57,058 nucleotides of DNA from Gemmatimonadaceae bacterium (lineage in GTDB: Bacteria > Gemmatimonadota > Gemmatimonadetes > Gemmatimonadales > Gemmatimonadaceae), in assembly GCA_036496605.1 (NCBI GenBank), contig DASXKV010000060.1, positions 1 to 57,058 of the forward strand, read 5' to 3'. The notes beneath the pieces were generated by a model. That model saw nothing but the letters and a program-made list of their open reading frames with translations. It searched no databases and was not told the DNA's origin. This document shows positions 9,191 to 18,521 of the stretch, piece by piece. Position 1 is the first letter of the stretch; every line of letters begins with the position of its first letter. A program made the position numbers and the translations under genes.

Positions 9191-10519
9191 CTAGACGCCA
9201 GCTATTGATTGCGTGAGGAGCTCGACGAGCGTCGCGATTGGTCGCCAATCGTTAGGTGCGAATCGCACGGAGGTTGGATCGCGATCGAGCAGTCCGACGA
9301 GCACCTCGCCGACGATGCGGCCACCGACGGGGCCGAGGCCATTTCCGGAGCTTTTCACGTCGGCCTCGCGCAGGATGTAATACCAGAGCGGTGTCTCCCC
9401 TCTCCAGCCCGCGTTCGCCGCTCCGATCTCGTCGCCGGAGAGCGGCGTCTCGCCGAGCCGGCGCGCGACGGCCTCTCCCGATGGAAGTCCCACGCCCTGC
9501 CCTCGCTGCAGATCACGCACCGCGAGCGAGTGATACTCCTCCACTTCACACTCGCCGGTGAGCGCAACCGGCAGCTCGATCAAGGCTCGCACCAATCGGC
9601 CGTCGATGCGCTTCGCGCGCTGTGCGGTGCTCTTCCCTCGCTCGTCGAAGAAACAGCTCCAGTCGACATTTCGCTCGGGCGGCACGGGGCGGAAGCCAAT
9701 CAAATCCGGAAAGATGGCGAACGACTCGCCTCGCGCGTTGAGCACGTAGCGATGCCGAATCTGCGAATGGCCGTAGCGATACGCGGCGTCGGCGAATTCC
9801 AATGGTATGAAGATCTCCGGCCCGGGACGGAAATACCGACAGCCCTCGCGGAGGAGCTCGTCCGTCATGCGTTGACCGATGAGCGAAGGCAGAAACTCGT
9901 CCACGATCGCCGTCTGATAGTGCCATCGCAGCTCGCGCGCCGCATTCGAGAAGAGGTCCGGCTCCGCGATGCCGGCCGAGCGTGCCCGGTCGACGAACGC
10001 GTTGTGCGCGCGCACGAAGGCGAGGTGCATCTGCGATATGAGCAGATGTGAATCATCGCGCGGATCGCCGATGATCGCCGTGCCCTCGACGTTGCGAAGA
10101 ACGTCTCCGCCGTCCGGACTCGTCAGCAGCTTGGCGGGATCGTTTCGCTGGTACAGAAATGGATGCCCTACCGGACCGTCGCCATACAAACATTGGAGAT
10201 CGAGCCGGGGCGACCGCGCGTTGTGGAGCTGTGAAGGGTCGACCTGCGGTTTTGGTGCCGACCGATCCGCGGTGATGTCGTGGGCGACGAACTGCCCGAA
10301 CAGCGGCCAGCCTGCGGCGACGCGCCCGAGTGATTCCGCCGCATCGCCAGTATCGCCACAGTCGCAGAGTCCGCCAGCCCTCCCGAGTGCGAACAGAAAC
10401 TCCTGATCGGCGGAGAACGACCGCAGGTCGGGAAAGAGCCTTCCGTACGACGCGGGCACCAGTGGCGCGTCGATCTTTGCTCGCGCGCGCATCGGAGCAA
10501 GGCAGTGTGTGTGCTGCAT
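9191..10519 (-). CDS. Animal-haem-peroxidase-family (peroxidase-cyclooxygenase superfamily) protein
   Basis: A 442-residue protein. The distal haem site is GQFVAHDITADRS (His plus Asp, the calcium/haem-ester type), followed by NARSPRLDLQCLYGDGP. The catalytic Arg region is within SNAARELRWHYQ. The proximal His is in EFADAAYRYGHSQIRH. These are in the order expected for bacterial members of the peroxidase-cyclooxygenase superfamily. No signal peptide is evident, so it is probably cytoplasmic or leaves by another route. Family members oxidise halides or organic substrates with hydrogen peroxide; the substrate here is unknown. It is a single gene with no cofactor genes beside it. Confidence 0.85.
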   Translation of the reverse strand: MQHTHCLAPMRARAKIDAPLVPASYGRLFPDLRSFSADQEFLFALGRAGGLCDCGDTGDAAESLGRVAAGWPLFGQFVAHDITADRSAPKPQVDPSQLHNARSPRLDLQCLYGDGPVGHPFLYQRNDPAKLLTSPDGGDVLRNVEGTAIIGDPRDDSHLLISQMHLAFVRAHNAFVDRARSAGIAEPDLFSNAARELRWHYQTAIVDEFLPSLIGQRMTDELLREGCRYFRPGPEIFIPLEFADAAYRYGHSQIRHRYVLNARGESFAIFPDLIGFRPVPPERNVDWSCFFDERGKSTAQRAKRIDGRLVRALIELPVALTGECEVEEYHSLAVRDLQRGQGVGLPSGEAVARRLGETPLSGDEIGAANAGWRGETPLWYYILREADVKSSGNGLGPVGGRIVGEVLVGLLDRDPTSVRFAPNDWRPIATLVELLTQSIAGV

Positions 10520-10602
10520 GACTGGTATTTACGGGTCGCGGTGATGCTCGTCTATGGGACCGTCATACCCGTTAGGTTGGATTTCTCTCTTTACACCGAG
10601 GA

Positions 10603-10930
10603 ATGACACTGTCCGTCGCGTCGTCAGCGTGGGGGTTGTTCGCGGCGCTGGTAGTCGCGATGCTCGCGGTCGATCTCGCGTCGGACGCGCGCGAGCGTCG
10701 CCTCGAGCTGCGATTTGCGCGCCTGCTTAACAAAACTGCTCACCCCAATCCAGCAGGAGATGATTCAGCGTCTGCGTATCTCGGGACATACGGCGCTGGC
10801 CGACGAAGCACTCGAATCGTGGCTCGTCGGACGGCCACTCGACGGCGTCTACCTCGGTGGGGATCAGGATCGCCGCGCCGATTTCGATCGCGTCAACAAG
10901 CAGGCGGCAACACAATCGCCATCCAAATAG
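10603..10930 (+). pseudogene. Frameshifted or overlapping small hypothetical gene(s)
   Basis: The first frame begins with a membrane anchor (SAWGLFAALVVAMLAVDL) and charged residues up to about 10730, then loses coding character. A second frame, from a TTG near 10715, continues as a sensible soluble protein: LLTPIQQEMIQRLRISGHTA, LADEALESWLVGRPLDGVYL, GGDQDRRADFDRVNKQ. One base shift near 10725-10740 would give a ~105-residue protein with an N-terminal anchor. A strong hairpin follows directly. No family was recognised. It could be one frameshifted gene or two small overlapping ones. Confidence 0.3.
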
Positions 10931-10946
10931 GCGGATGGCGATTGTG
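10911..10946 (+). terminator. Hairpin terminator after small hypothetical gene
   Basis: A 14-bp perfect stem (10911-10924 with 10933-10946, arm CACAATCGCCATCC) around an 8-nt loop. It begins inside the last codons of the small plus-strand reading frame. Only a mixed TTCTTC-type tract follows, so it is an imperfect intrinsic terminator. It lies in the gap between this gene and the convergent efflux operon. Confidence 0.6.
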
Positions 10947-11067
10947 GGTTCTTCCGGGCATTCAGGAGAGAACACGATCGGATTCGCTTAGTTTGCGTGA
11001 TTCGCGTCTCAAGAACCCTGGACTCTCCTGGCGTCGCAGGCATGGAGATCTGTCGGGGCACCAGAGT

Positions 11068-12534
11068 TCACTGCGACGGCCAAGTCCCTCCGATTGCCTT
11101 ATAGACGGCGACGAGTGCGGTCGCGGCCGACGTCTGGCCTAACGCGAGCTGATTCTCGGCGTCGAGCAGGGTGCGCTCCGCGTCGAGCACCTGGAGAAAG
11201 TCCGTGAGTCCCGCCTCGAACCGTTGCTCTGCCAACGCTGACGCGCGCTGACTCGAACGCACGGCTTCGCCGAGAATTGCGAGTCGCGCATGGGCGCGAT
11301 CGTAGCTCACGAGCGCAACCTGCGTCTCTTCGAGCGCGCGCAGCACCGTGGCGTTGTAATCCGCCTGCGCTTCACTCGCTCGCGATCGAGCGAGATCGAC
11401 GCGCTGTTTCACACGGCCGAGATCGAACAGCGGGAACGAGATGAACGGCCCGACGAGCAGCCGGGATGTTCCCGTGCGGCTGAGCGAATCGAACGACGTC
11501 GCCGTGTATCCAAGGCGAGCGCCTAACGAAATACGCGGCAAGTAGTCCGCCTTGGCCGCGCCGACGAGGAGCTGCTCGGCCGCTGCCGCGCGCTCGGCCC
11601 GTCGCACGTCGGGTCGACGACGGATCAGATTGGACGGCAACCCAATCTCCAGCGTATCTGGAAGCTGTGGTCGGTCTCCGTCCTTGAGTAACGCGGGCGG
11701 CAGGGCATCCGGAGTCCGACCCAGCAATACCGCGATTCGGTTGCGACCGCGCGCAATCTCGGTCTCGAGACCAGGCATCGTTGCGAGCGTGAGGTAAAGA
11801 ATCGAACGCGCCCGCTCGGTATCGAAGGCCGTCCCTCGGCCGCCGGCGAGCCGGTCCTGCGTGAGCGAGACGGTGCGCCGCTGATTCTCGGCGTTCCGCT
11901 GCGCGACGCCAAGCTGTTGCTCCGCACCACGCAACTCGAAGTAAGTGCGCGCGACCTCGGCCGCAACGCTCACTTGCACGTCGCGCAGCGCATACTCCGC
12001 CGACGCCGCGAAGGCACCCTGGGCCGCGACCGTTCGACCGACGCGACCGTAGAGATCGACCTCCCACGACGCATCGAAGCCAGCATCCCAGAGCTGCTCG
12101 GGCGGAAGCTGTCGGCCAAAACCGGGGAGTTGCGCGATCGATGCTTGCTGTCGAATCGAGCTGCCGCTCGCGGTTATGGTCGGCGCCAGGTCGAACGCCG
12201 CCAATCGGCGGGCCGCGCGCGCACCCGTTAGGCGCGACGCAGCGATCCGGACGTCGGTGTTGGCTCTGAGAGCCTCGTCGATGAGATCGGAGAGCACATG
12301 ATCGTTCAGCGTTTGCCAGAACGGGGCAACGGGCAAAGCCGCGTCATAGTGCACCGATCGATTGAGTGCGACCGCACTCGATTCGGGCGGACAACTGTCC
12401 GCGCGCAACCCGCTCGCGACGGCAGCCGTGCCGATCGAATACTCTGGCGCGACGCGGGTCGTCGGCGCCTGGTACGCCGGCGCACCCACGCAAGCACCCA
12501 CGAATGTCAGAAGTAGAATGCCGAGATTACGCAT
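11068..12534 (-). CDS. TolC/OprM-family outer-membrane efflux lipoprotein
   Basis: A 488-residue outer-membrane channel of the NodT/OprM type. The N-terminus is a lipoprotein signal (GILLLTFVGAC, Cys15). Two repeated OEP halves follow, with VAPFWQTLNDHVLSDLIDEA and AARRLAAFDLAPTITASGSS in the first, and RRRPDVRRAERAAAAEQLLV and RFEAGLTDFLQVLDAERTLL in the second, the classic family landmarks. Three protomers are expected to form the exit duct for the RND pump. Its start overlaps the 3' end of the pump gene by 8 bp, placing it third in a minus-strand adaptor-pump-channel operon controlled from the 17.0 kb region. Confidence 0.92.
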   Translation of the reverse strand: MRNLGILLLTFVGACVGAPAYQAPTTRVAPEYSIGTAAVASGLRADSCPPESSAVALNRSVHYDAALPVAPFWQTLNDHVLSDLIDEALRANTDVRIAASRLTGARAARRLAAFDLAPTITASGSSIRQQASIAQLPGFGRQLPPEQLWDAGFDASWEVDLYGRVGRTVAAQGAFAASAEYALRDVQVSVAAEVARTYFELRGAEQQLGVAQRNAENQRRTVSLTQDRLAGGRGTAFDTERARSILYLTLATMPGLETEIARGRNRIAVLLGRTPDALPPALLKDGDRPQLPDTLEIGLPSNLIRRRPDVRRAERAAAAEQLLVGAAKADYLPRISLGARLGYTATSFDSLSRTGTSRLLVGPFISFPLFDLGRVKQRVDLARSRASEAQADYNATVLRALEETQVALVSYDRAHARLAILGEAVRSSQRASALAEQRFEAGLTDFLQVLDAERTLLDAENQLALGQTSAATALVAVYKAIGGTWPSQ

Positions 12535-15500
12535 GGGCGGTTTCCTCCCCGCGCTGCCACGTGTGAATTGGTTGTACCTCGATGGGAGGCGTCACGGCGC
12601 GACGAGCGTCGCGCGCTGCAATGCCGCGAACGAGCACGTAGAAGAGCGGCGTGAAGATGAGTCCGAAGAAGGTCACGCCGAGCATTCCGGAGAAGACCGC
12701 GATCCCCATGACGTGACGCATCTCCGCGCCGGCGCCGCGCGCGATCACCAGCGGCACCACACCCATGATGAAGGCGAACGACGTCATGAGAATGGGACGC
12801 AAGCGAATGCGTGCGGCCTCGAGTGCGGCGGCAAATCGACTGCGACCCTCCTCCTCCAGATCGCGCGCAAACTCGACGATCAGAATTGCGTTCTTGCAGG
12901 CGAGGCCGACGAGCACGAGGAGACCGATCTGTGTGAAGACATTGTTGTCACCCCTCGTGATCCACACACCAGCGATCGCCGACAAGAGGCACATCGGAAC
13001 GATAAGAATGATCACGACGGGAAGCGACCAACTCTCGTATTGGGCGGCCAATACCAGAAACACGAGCAGCAGGCAGAGCGGGAACACGAAGACCGCGGTA
13101 TTGCCGGCGAGCTTCTGCTGATACGTGAGCTCCGTCCATTCATAGCTCAAGCCGTTAGGCAGCGTCTCGCTGGCAAGGTTTTCCATCGTCTGCACCGCCT
13201 CGCCGGAACTGATGCCGGGTGCCGGGCTGCCATTGATGTCGGCCGTGGTGTAGCCGTTGTAATGCGTGACCTGATCGGGACCGTAGGACTGCTTCACTCG
13301 CAGCACGGAGCCGAGCGGCACCATCTCGCCGTGGGCGTTCTGGACCTTGAGCTGCGTGATGTTGTCGGCCCCCGAGCGGAACGGCGCGTCGGCCTGCGCG
13401 ATCACCTGATACGTTCGGCCGAATTTGTTGAAGTCATTCACGTACTCGGAGCCGAGATAGATCTGCAGCGTCTGGAAGAGATCATTCAGCCCGATATCGA
13501 GCTGCTTTACTTTGTCGCGATCGACATCGGCAAAGAGCTGCGGGACATTCACCTGAAAACCCGAGAACTCGCCGGTGAGCGTCGGCGTCTGGTATGCGCG
13601 ACCGAGCAGCGACTGCGTCGCCGCATAGAGCGCGGAATCGCCCAGCCCGACGCGATCCTCCACCTGCAGCTTGAACCCACCCACTGCCCCAAGCCCATTG
13701 ACCGCAGGTGGAGGAAAGACAGCGACGAACGCCTCTTGAATGCCGGCGAATTTCTGATTGAGCGACTGAACGATCGCCGCGGCGCTCTGGCTCGCCTGCT
13801 TGCGTTCCTCGAACGGTTTCAGTCCGAGAAAGATCGTTCCCGCGTTCGGTTTGTTCGCGAATCCGTTGATGGAAAGTCCCGGGAACGCGACCGCGTGCTC
13901 GACACCGTCCTGCTTGAGCGCGATCTCGGACATCCGCCGAATTACCGCCTCCGTCCGATCGAGCGACGCCGCGTCTGGCAATTGGGCGATGGCGACCAGA
14001 TAGCGTTTGTCCTGGCTCGGCACGAACCCCGCCGGCACACGCGAGAAGCCGACGACGCCGAGCATAACGAGGCCGGCGTAGACGGCGACTGCGACCACGG
14101 CACGCCGGCTGACTCGCGTCACCAATCGTCCATAGCCGCCTGACGCACGCGCGAACGTGCGGTTGAACGGACCGAAGAGCCAGCCGAGCAGCCGATTCAT
14201 CACGCGCGTCGGTGCGTCCTCGGGCGCGCCGCGCGGCCGCAACAAGACCGCGGCGAGCGCAGGCGAGAGCGTCAGCGAATTGAACGCGGAGATCAGCGTC
14301 GAGAACGCGATCGTGAGCGCGAACTGTCGATAGAACTGGCCGGTGAGACCGCTGATGAACGCCACGGGCACGAACACCGCGCAGAGCACGAGCGCGATGG
14401 CGATGATCGGCCCGCTGACTTCCTCCATCGCCCGATGGCTTGCCTCGAGAGGCGAGAGACCTTCCTCGATATGTCGTTCGACGTTCTCGACGACGACGAT
14501 CGCGTCGTCGACGACGATGCCGATCGCCAACACGAGCCCGAATAACGAAAGCGTATTGATCGAGAAGCCCGCGGCGAGCATGACCGCGAAGGTTCCGACG
14601 ATCGAGATCGGGACGGCCGCAAGCGGGATGATCGAAGCCCGCCACGTCTGCAGGAACAGCACGACGACGATGACGACCATCAACGTCGCCTCGAGCAGCG
14701 TCTGGATGACTTCGCGAATCGAATCGCGCACGAAGATCGTCGGGTCGTACACCGCCGACCAGTCGACGCCCTGCGGGAAGCGCGTTTTGAGCTCGCTCAT
14801 CTTCGCGCGAATCGCGCTGGACAGTGCGAGCGCGTTCGAGCCCGGCGCCTGGAAGACCACGATCGCGACGGCGTTCTTGTTGTCGAGAAGCGCGCGTAAC
14901 CCGAAGTCACCGGCGCCTAACTCGATACGGGCGACGTCGCGGAGCCGAGTGACTTCGCCACTTGCACCCGTTTTGATGATGATGTTCCCGAATTCCGTCT
15001 CGTCGACGAGACGCCCCTGCGCACGCACCGTGAGTTGATACGCAACAGGGGTTGGCATGGGTGGCGCGCCAACGACGCCCGCCGCCACCTGGAGATTCTG
15101 CTCGCGGATCGCCTGCACGACGTCACTCGCCGAAAGATCGTGTGCGGCGACCTTGTTGGGGTCGAGCCACACCCGCATGGCATAGTCGCCGGCACCGAAG
15201 ACGATTACCTGCCCTGCACCAGGGATCCGCGCCAATTCATTGCGCACGTTCAGCAATGCGTAGTTGCGCAAATACACCGGGTCGTAGCGTCCCTCGGGTG
15301 AAGTCAGGTGCACGACCATCGTGATGTCGGGCGATCGCTTCTCCGTGACTACCCCCAACGCGCGTACTTCTTCGGGCAGGCGCGCGAGTGCTTGACTCAC
15401 GCGATTCTGGACCTGCACTTGCGCGAGATCGACGGGCGTGCCGATCTCGAATGTCACTGTCAGGTTGAGGACGCCGTCGGCCGTCGCCGACGACGACATA

Positions 15501-15736
15501 TAGAGCATATGCTCAACACCGTTGATCGCGTCCTCGAGTGGTGTCCCCACCGTTTGGGCGAGGACTGTCGGGTTGGCGCCGGGATATACGGCGCGCACGC
15601 TGATGGTCGGCGGCGTGACCTCGGGGTATTCGCTGACCGGCAACCCGCGGATTGCCAGGAGGCCGCTGGCGAGAATCACCAGTGAGAGCACGATCGCGAA
15701 GATCGGTCGATCGATGAAGAAACGTGAGAAACGCAC
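12527..15736 (-). CDS. RND multidrug efflux pump inner-membrane subunit (HAE1/AcrB type)
   Basis: A full-length 1069-residue resistance-nodulation-division transporter. It opens with the family start FFIDRPIFAIVLSLVILASG and carries the porter signature GTPLEDAINGVEHMLYMSS. The proton-relay pair is Asp-Asp in IGIVVDDAIVVVENVE (TM4), and the TM10 Lys is in VGLACKNAILIVEFARDLEE. Two large periplasmic loops and 12 membrane segments are expected. Members trimerise and expel drugs, dyes, detergents or solvents using the proton gradient. The set of three genes argues for hydrophobic-compound efflux, not metals. It lies 24 bp downstream of the adaptor gene and overlaps the channel gene. Confidence 0.96.
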   Translation of the reverse strand: MRFSRFFIDRPIFAIVLSLVILASGLLAIRGLPVSEYPEVTPPTISVRAVYPGANPTVLAQTVGTPLEDAINGVEHMLYMSSSATADGVLNLTVTFEIGTPVDLAQVQVQNRVSQALARLPEEVRALGVVTEKRSPDITMVVHLTSPEGRYDPVYLRNYALLNVRNELARIPGAGQVIVFGAGDYAMRVWLDPNKVAAHDLSASDVVQAIREQNLQVAAGVVGAPPMPTPVAYQLTVRAQGRLVDETEFGNIIIKTGASGEVTRLRDVARIELGAGDFGLRALLDNKNAVAIVVFQAPGSNALALSSAIRAKMSELKTRFPQGVDWSAVYDPTIFVRDSIREVIQTLLEATLMVVIVVVLFLQTWRASIIPLAAVPISIVGTFAVMLAAGFSINTLSLFGLVLAIGIVVDDAIVVVENVERHIEEGLSPLEASHRAMEEVSGPIIAIALVLCAVFVPVAFISGLTGQFYRQFALTIAFSTLISAFNSLTLSPALAAVLLRPRGAPEDAPTRVMNRLLGWLFGPFNRTFARASGGYGRLVTRVSRRAVVAVAVYAGLVMLGVVGFSRVPAGFVPSQDKRYLVAIAQLPDAASLDRTEAVIRRMSEIALKQDGVEHAVAFPGLSINGFANKPNAGTIFLGLKPFEERKQASQSAAAIVQSLNQKFAGIQEAFVAVFPPPAVNGLGAVGGFKLQVEDRVGLGDSALYAATQSLLGRAYQTPTLTGEFSGFQVNVPQLFADVDRDKVKQLDIGLNDLFQTLQIYLGSEYVNDFNKFGRTYQVIAQADAPFRSGADNITQLKVQNAHGEMVPLGSVLRVKQSYGPDQVTHYNGYTTADINGSPAPGISSGEAVQTMENLASETLPNGLSYEWTELTYQQKLAGNTAVFVFPLCLLLVFLVLAAQYESWSLPVVIILIVPMCLLSAIAGVWITRGDNNVFTQIGLLVLVGLACKNAILIVEFARDLEEEGRSRFAAALEAARIRLRPILMTSFAFIMGVVPLVIARGAGAEMRHVMGIAVFSGMLGVTFFGLIFTPLFYVLVRGIAARDARRAVTPPIEVQPIHTWQRGEETAHA

Positions 15737-15760
15737 GAGATGTCTCCGAGCTGAGCAGGT

Positions 15761-16942
15761 CTATCGAGCGGCTGGCGAGACGGCAGCGACATCGGTGGTC
15801 ATCGCCGTCGGTTGGGCGACCACTTTCATTCCGGGACGGACGCGCATGAGGCCATTCACGACGACGCGCTCGCCAGGCTCGAGCCCGGACTCGACGACGC
15901 GAAGTCCATCGACGAGGCGTCCGATCGCGATCGGCCGGTACGCGAGCGTGTTGTCCTCTTTCAAGACGAGCACGAACTTCCGATCCTGATCGGTCCCGAT
16001 CGCTCGATCCTGTATCAACGTCGCGGCGTGGCGTTCCCCTGCGACGAGCCGGACGCGAGCAAACAGTCCAGGTGTGAAGGCGAGTGAGGTGTTAGGCATC
16101 CGCGCTCGCACACGAATCGTTCCCACGGTGCGGTCGACGCGGTTGTCGATGAAGTCGAGCGTTCCCTGATGCGGAAATCCCGCTTCCCCGGCGAGACCAA
16201 CGTAGACGGGCTCGCCGATGGGCCGCGTGCCGCCTGAGGCGCCGCGGTCGCCGCCGCGCAGGTACTTGAGATACGCCTGCTCGTCGCAGTCGAAGTACAC
16301 ATACATCGGGTCCAGCGAAACGATCGTCGTGAGCAGTGTGGACGCGGGAGGTCCAGCCTGGACGAGGTTCCCGGTGGTGATCTCGGCGCGACTCACGCGG
16401 CCGGTGATAGGTGCGCGGACGACCGTCCACTCGAGATTGAGCCGCGCCACACGAACCGCTGCATCTGCGGCGCGAACAGCCGCGTCGCTCTGGGCGCGCT
16501 CGCTCGTGCGAGCATCGAGCTCTTCGCGCGAGATCGCTTGCGTGGCGACGAGTCGTTGCGCGCGCTCGAGCTCCATGTCGGCGAGCTGCTTCCGCGTGCG
16601 CGCTTGTTCGAGCATTGCGTCGGCGCGCGCCATGTCGGCGTCGTAAGGGCGTGCGTCGATCGTGAACAGGATGTCGCCCTGATGAACGATGGCGCCCTCG
16701 GCAAATGAGACGCGCTCGACGAAGCCGCTGACGCGCGGCCGGACCTCGACGCTGTTCACGGCGTCGAAGTGTCCGGTGAACTCCTCCTCGTCGGCGACCG
16801 GGCGGGTGAGCGCGGGAGCGACCGTGACCTGCGGTGGCGGGGGCGCGGATTCGGCCCTCTTGCATCCGCTCGCCGTCGCGGCGGCGAGGAGCGCCGTCGC
16901 CCAGAATGTCAGGCGCCCGACGGTAAAGCCAGTAGTATTCAT
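15761..16942 (-). CDS. RND efflux periplasmic adaptor (membrane fusion lipoprotein)
   Basis: A 393-residue HlyD/AcrA-family adaptor. I chose the ATG at 16942 because it follows GAGGGAG and starts a lipoprotein signal (TFWATALLAAATASGC). The order is lipoyl half (GHFDAVNSVEVRPRVSGFVE), alpha-hairpin coiled coil (about residues 95-165), second lipoyl half (VVRAPITGRVSRAEITTGNL), beta-barrel and membrane-proximal domain ending EPGERVVVNGLMRVRPGMKV. It bridges the RND pump and the TolC-like channel. It is the first gene of the operon, so the operators at 17013-17056 sit directly at its promoter. Confidence 0.94.
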   Translation of the reverse strand: MNTTGFTVGRLTFWATALLAAATASGCKRAESAPPPPQVTVAPALTRPVADEEEFTGHFDAVNSVEVRPRVSGFVERVSFAEGAIVHQGDILFTIDARPYDADMARADAMLEQARTRKQLADMELERAQRLVATQAISREELDARTSERAQSDAAVRAADAAVRVARLNLEWTVVRAPITGRVSRAEITTGNLVQAGPPASTLLTTIVSLDPMYVYFDCDEQAYLKYLRGGDRGASGGTRPIGEPVYVGLAGEAGFPHQGTLDFIDNRVDRTVGTIRVRARMPNTSLAFTPGLFARVRLVAGERHAATLIQDRAIGTDQDRKFVLVLKEDNTLAYRPIAIGRLVDGLRVVESGLEPGERVVVNGLMRVRPGMKVVAQPTAMTTDVAAVSPAAR

Positions 16943-17012
16943 TGCGGCACGACTCCCTCGGAATTGGGTCAGTCCAGCGATTCCCGGCACGACCGCGTAG
17001 GTCTGGTGTATA

Positions 17013-17056
17013 TGTTACTGACCGGTCACACCCCCAGATGTTACCGACCAGTAACA
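17013..17056. promoter_or_regulatory. Two tandem TetR-type operators in the efflux divergon
   Basis: Two related 18-bp sites: TGTTACTGACCGGTCACA (17013-17030) and TGTTACCGACCAGTAACA (17039-17056), centres 26 bp apart. The second has perfect TGTTAC/GTAACA arms; the first has one arm mismatch. They lie about 70-115 bp upstream of the adaptor gene and 130-175 bp upstream of tetR. A TATAGT -10-like box (17102-17107) faces tetR. By family precedent the divergent TetR protein should bind both and release on binding pump substrates. Confidence 0.7.
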
Positions 17057-17186
17057 CTGTCGTCAAGTGGGGATTGCGTTCGCGAGCGGCGAGCGCTCTG
17101 ATATAGTCGGATGAGACCGTGACAAATCGACACGCGACGCACGGCGCCCCCACGGGCGCGATGCTTGATAGGATCGAGGATTAGAT

Positions 17187-17786
17187 ATGACTGCGAAGCG
17201 GCAGGCTGAGCCTCTACTTCCGCCGCGCGAACGAATCGTCGCCGCGGCCGCGGACCTGTTTCTCAAACAGGGGATCCGCGGCGTGGGTGTCGAAGCCATC
17301 GCGGAGGCCGCGGGCACGAACAAGATGACGCTCTACCGACACTTCGCGTCGAAAGACGAGCTGATCGCGGAGTGGGCGCGCGGAATCGTTGCTCAGAAAG
17401 AAGCGCTCTGGGATACCTTGAGCGCGAAGTACCCGGATGATCCGCAGCAGCAGTTGATCGAGTGGAGCGAGCGCGTCGCGTCGAAGCTCGCGGAGATGGA
17501 GCGCCGTGGCTCGATGCTGGCCAACGCACTGGCGGAGCTACCGGAGAAGGACCACCCGGCGCGCCGCGTGATTCAGGCGCACAAACTCCGCGAGCACAAA
17601 CACATTCAGCGGCTTTGCAAGGACGCCGGCTTTCAAGATGCGGATCTCGCCGCCAATCTTTTCTTCCTGCTCCTCGAGGGCGCGCAAAACTGCGTCCAGT
17701 GCACGGGCATGAAGCGAGTCGGCGAGGACCTCGTGCGACTCGTCCAGCGGATGGTGGAGAATACGCAACAGGCGCGTCGTCTTTGA
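17187..17786 (+). CDS. TetR/AcrR-family repressor of the efflux operon
   Basis: A 199-residue TetR-family protein. The N-terminal HTH (about residues 14-62) reads ERIVAAAADLFLKQGIRGVG, then IAEAAGTNKMTLYRHFASKD, the canonical pattern. The C-terminal helical ligand domain contains VASKLAEMERRGSMLANALA and a Cys pair in GAQNCVQCTG. It is divergent from the adaptor-pump-channel operon with two palindromic operators between, the standard arrangement for an autoregulated local repressor of drug efflux. The inducer is unknown. Confidence 0.92.
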   Translation: MTAKRQAEPLLPPRERIVAAAADLFLKQGIRGVGVEAIAEAAGTNKMTLYRHFASKDELIAEWARGIVAQKEALWDTLSAKYPDDPQQQLIEWSERVASKLAEMERRGSMLANALAELPEKDHPARRVIQAHKLREHKHIQRLCKDAGFQDADLAANLFFLLLEGAQNCVQCTGMKRVGEDLVRLVQRMVENTQQARRL

Positions 17787-17911
17787 CTCGGTACATTCGT
17801 GTCGTCGTGCGCAAAAACCTCCGTGCTCGTGATCGCATCGGTTGAACGAGTGGTGGCGATCGAGCGCGCTGGGGAAGCGTCGTCATTGTCGTGGGATTGA
17901 AGTGAGAAATG

Positions 17912-18495
17912 AGTGGACGAATGGTCAGGTCAGCGGAACAGGCGGAGGAATCACCGGAACGGGGGAAAGTATCGCCGGCACAGGCGGAGGAATCACCGGG
18001 CCGGTGCATCGGGCGGAGGAGCGCGCCGTAAAATCGGCGATGGATGGTGCTCAACGACCGATCGCCATCGAAAAATGAGAGGAACAAGACGATGCGCGAG
18101 CGGACACACTGAATCGCTAACGGGAAAAAGCGCGTAGCTGACGGAACAACCCCAACGCTCACCGGAACGCGCGTCGGTGTCGTGGGCCGCGGCGTTCGAT
18201 GACGGGAACGGCCGTGCGTGTTAGCGGCCGTAAATGTTTCGTTCGCGGAACGGCGGTGAGTGTCAGCGGACCGCCTGTGACTGCGAGTGGAACGCGCGGT
18301 GGTGGAACCGGAAAATGTTTTCGATCAGCGGAACCGATTTTCCGCCAGCGGACCAACCGTGTGTGCTACCGGACCACGCGCGACGCTGAGCGGGCACGCG
18401 TTCGCACGAGTAGACCTCCCGTGAGTGCCACGGGAACGCCCGTGCTTTTAGGTCAACGCAGCGGATCGTCCGCGGAACGCGTGTCGAACGGCCCT
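17912..18495. repeat. Degenerate tandem array with a ~21-bp period (about 27 units)
   Basis: Units begin GGAAC, GGACC or GGGAA and end AGC, ACC or GAC, giving a recurrent junction such as AGCGGAAC or ACCGGAAC every 20-21 bp. The units at 17935-17955 and 17977-17997 are identical except for one base. Nearly all others are diverged, and several are 20 bp, so no reading frame is kept through the array. Short stretches of heptapeptides appear in translation (SGTGGGITGTGESIAG; RGTAVSVSGPP), which may mean a decayed repeat protein or may simply be the period of 21. It fills the gap between convergent tetR and the DUF1569 gene. Confidence 0.7.
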
Positions 18496-18521
18496 ACCCC
18501 TACCCATATCCCCTGGCCACT

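Noticed and set aside
10727-10975. Minus-strand 82-codon frame over the terminator
   Set aside because: It overlaps the hairpin and the opposite small gene and has no start signal or family features.
12362-14143. A 593-codon open frame on the plus strand
   Set aside because: It lies antisense to the RND pump and TolC-like genes, has no family features and unnatural composition (His/Arg-rich); it is a by-product of high GC coding on the other strand.
17842-18078. Small protein with GTGGGIT-type heptapeptides
   Set aside because: The periodicity is that of the DNA array; units of 20 bp break the frame further on, and no ribosome-binding site or family was found.
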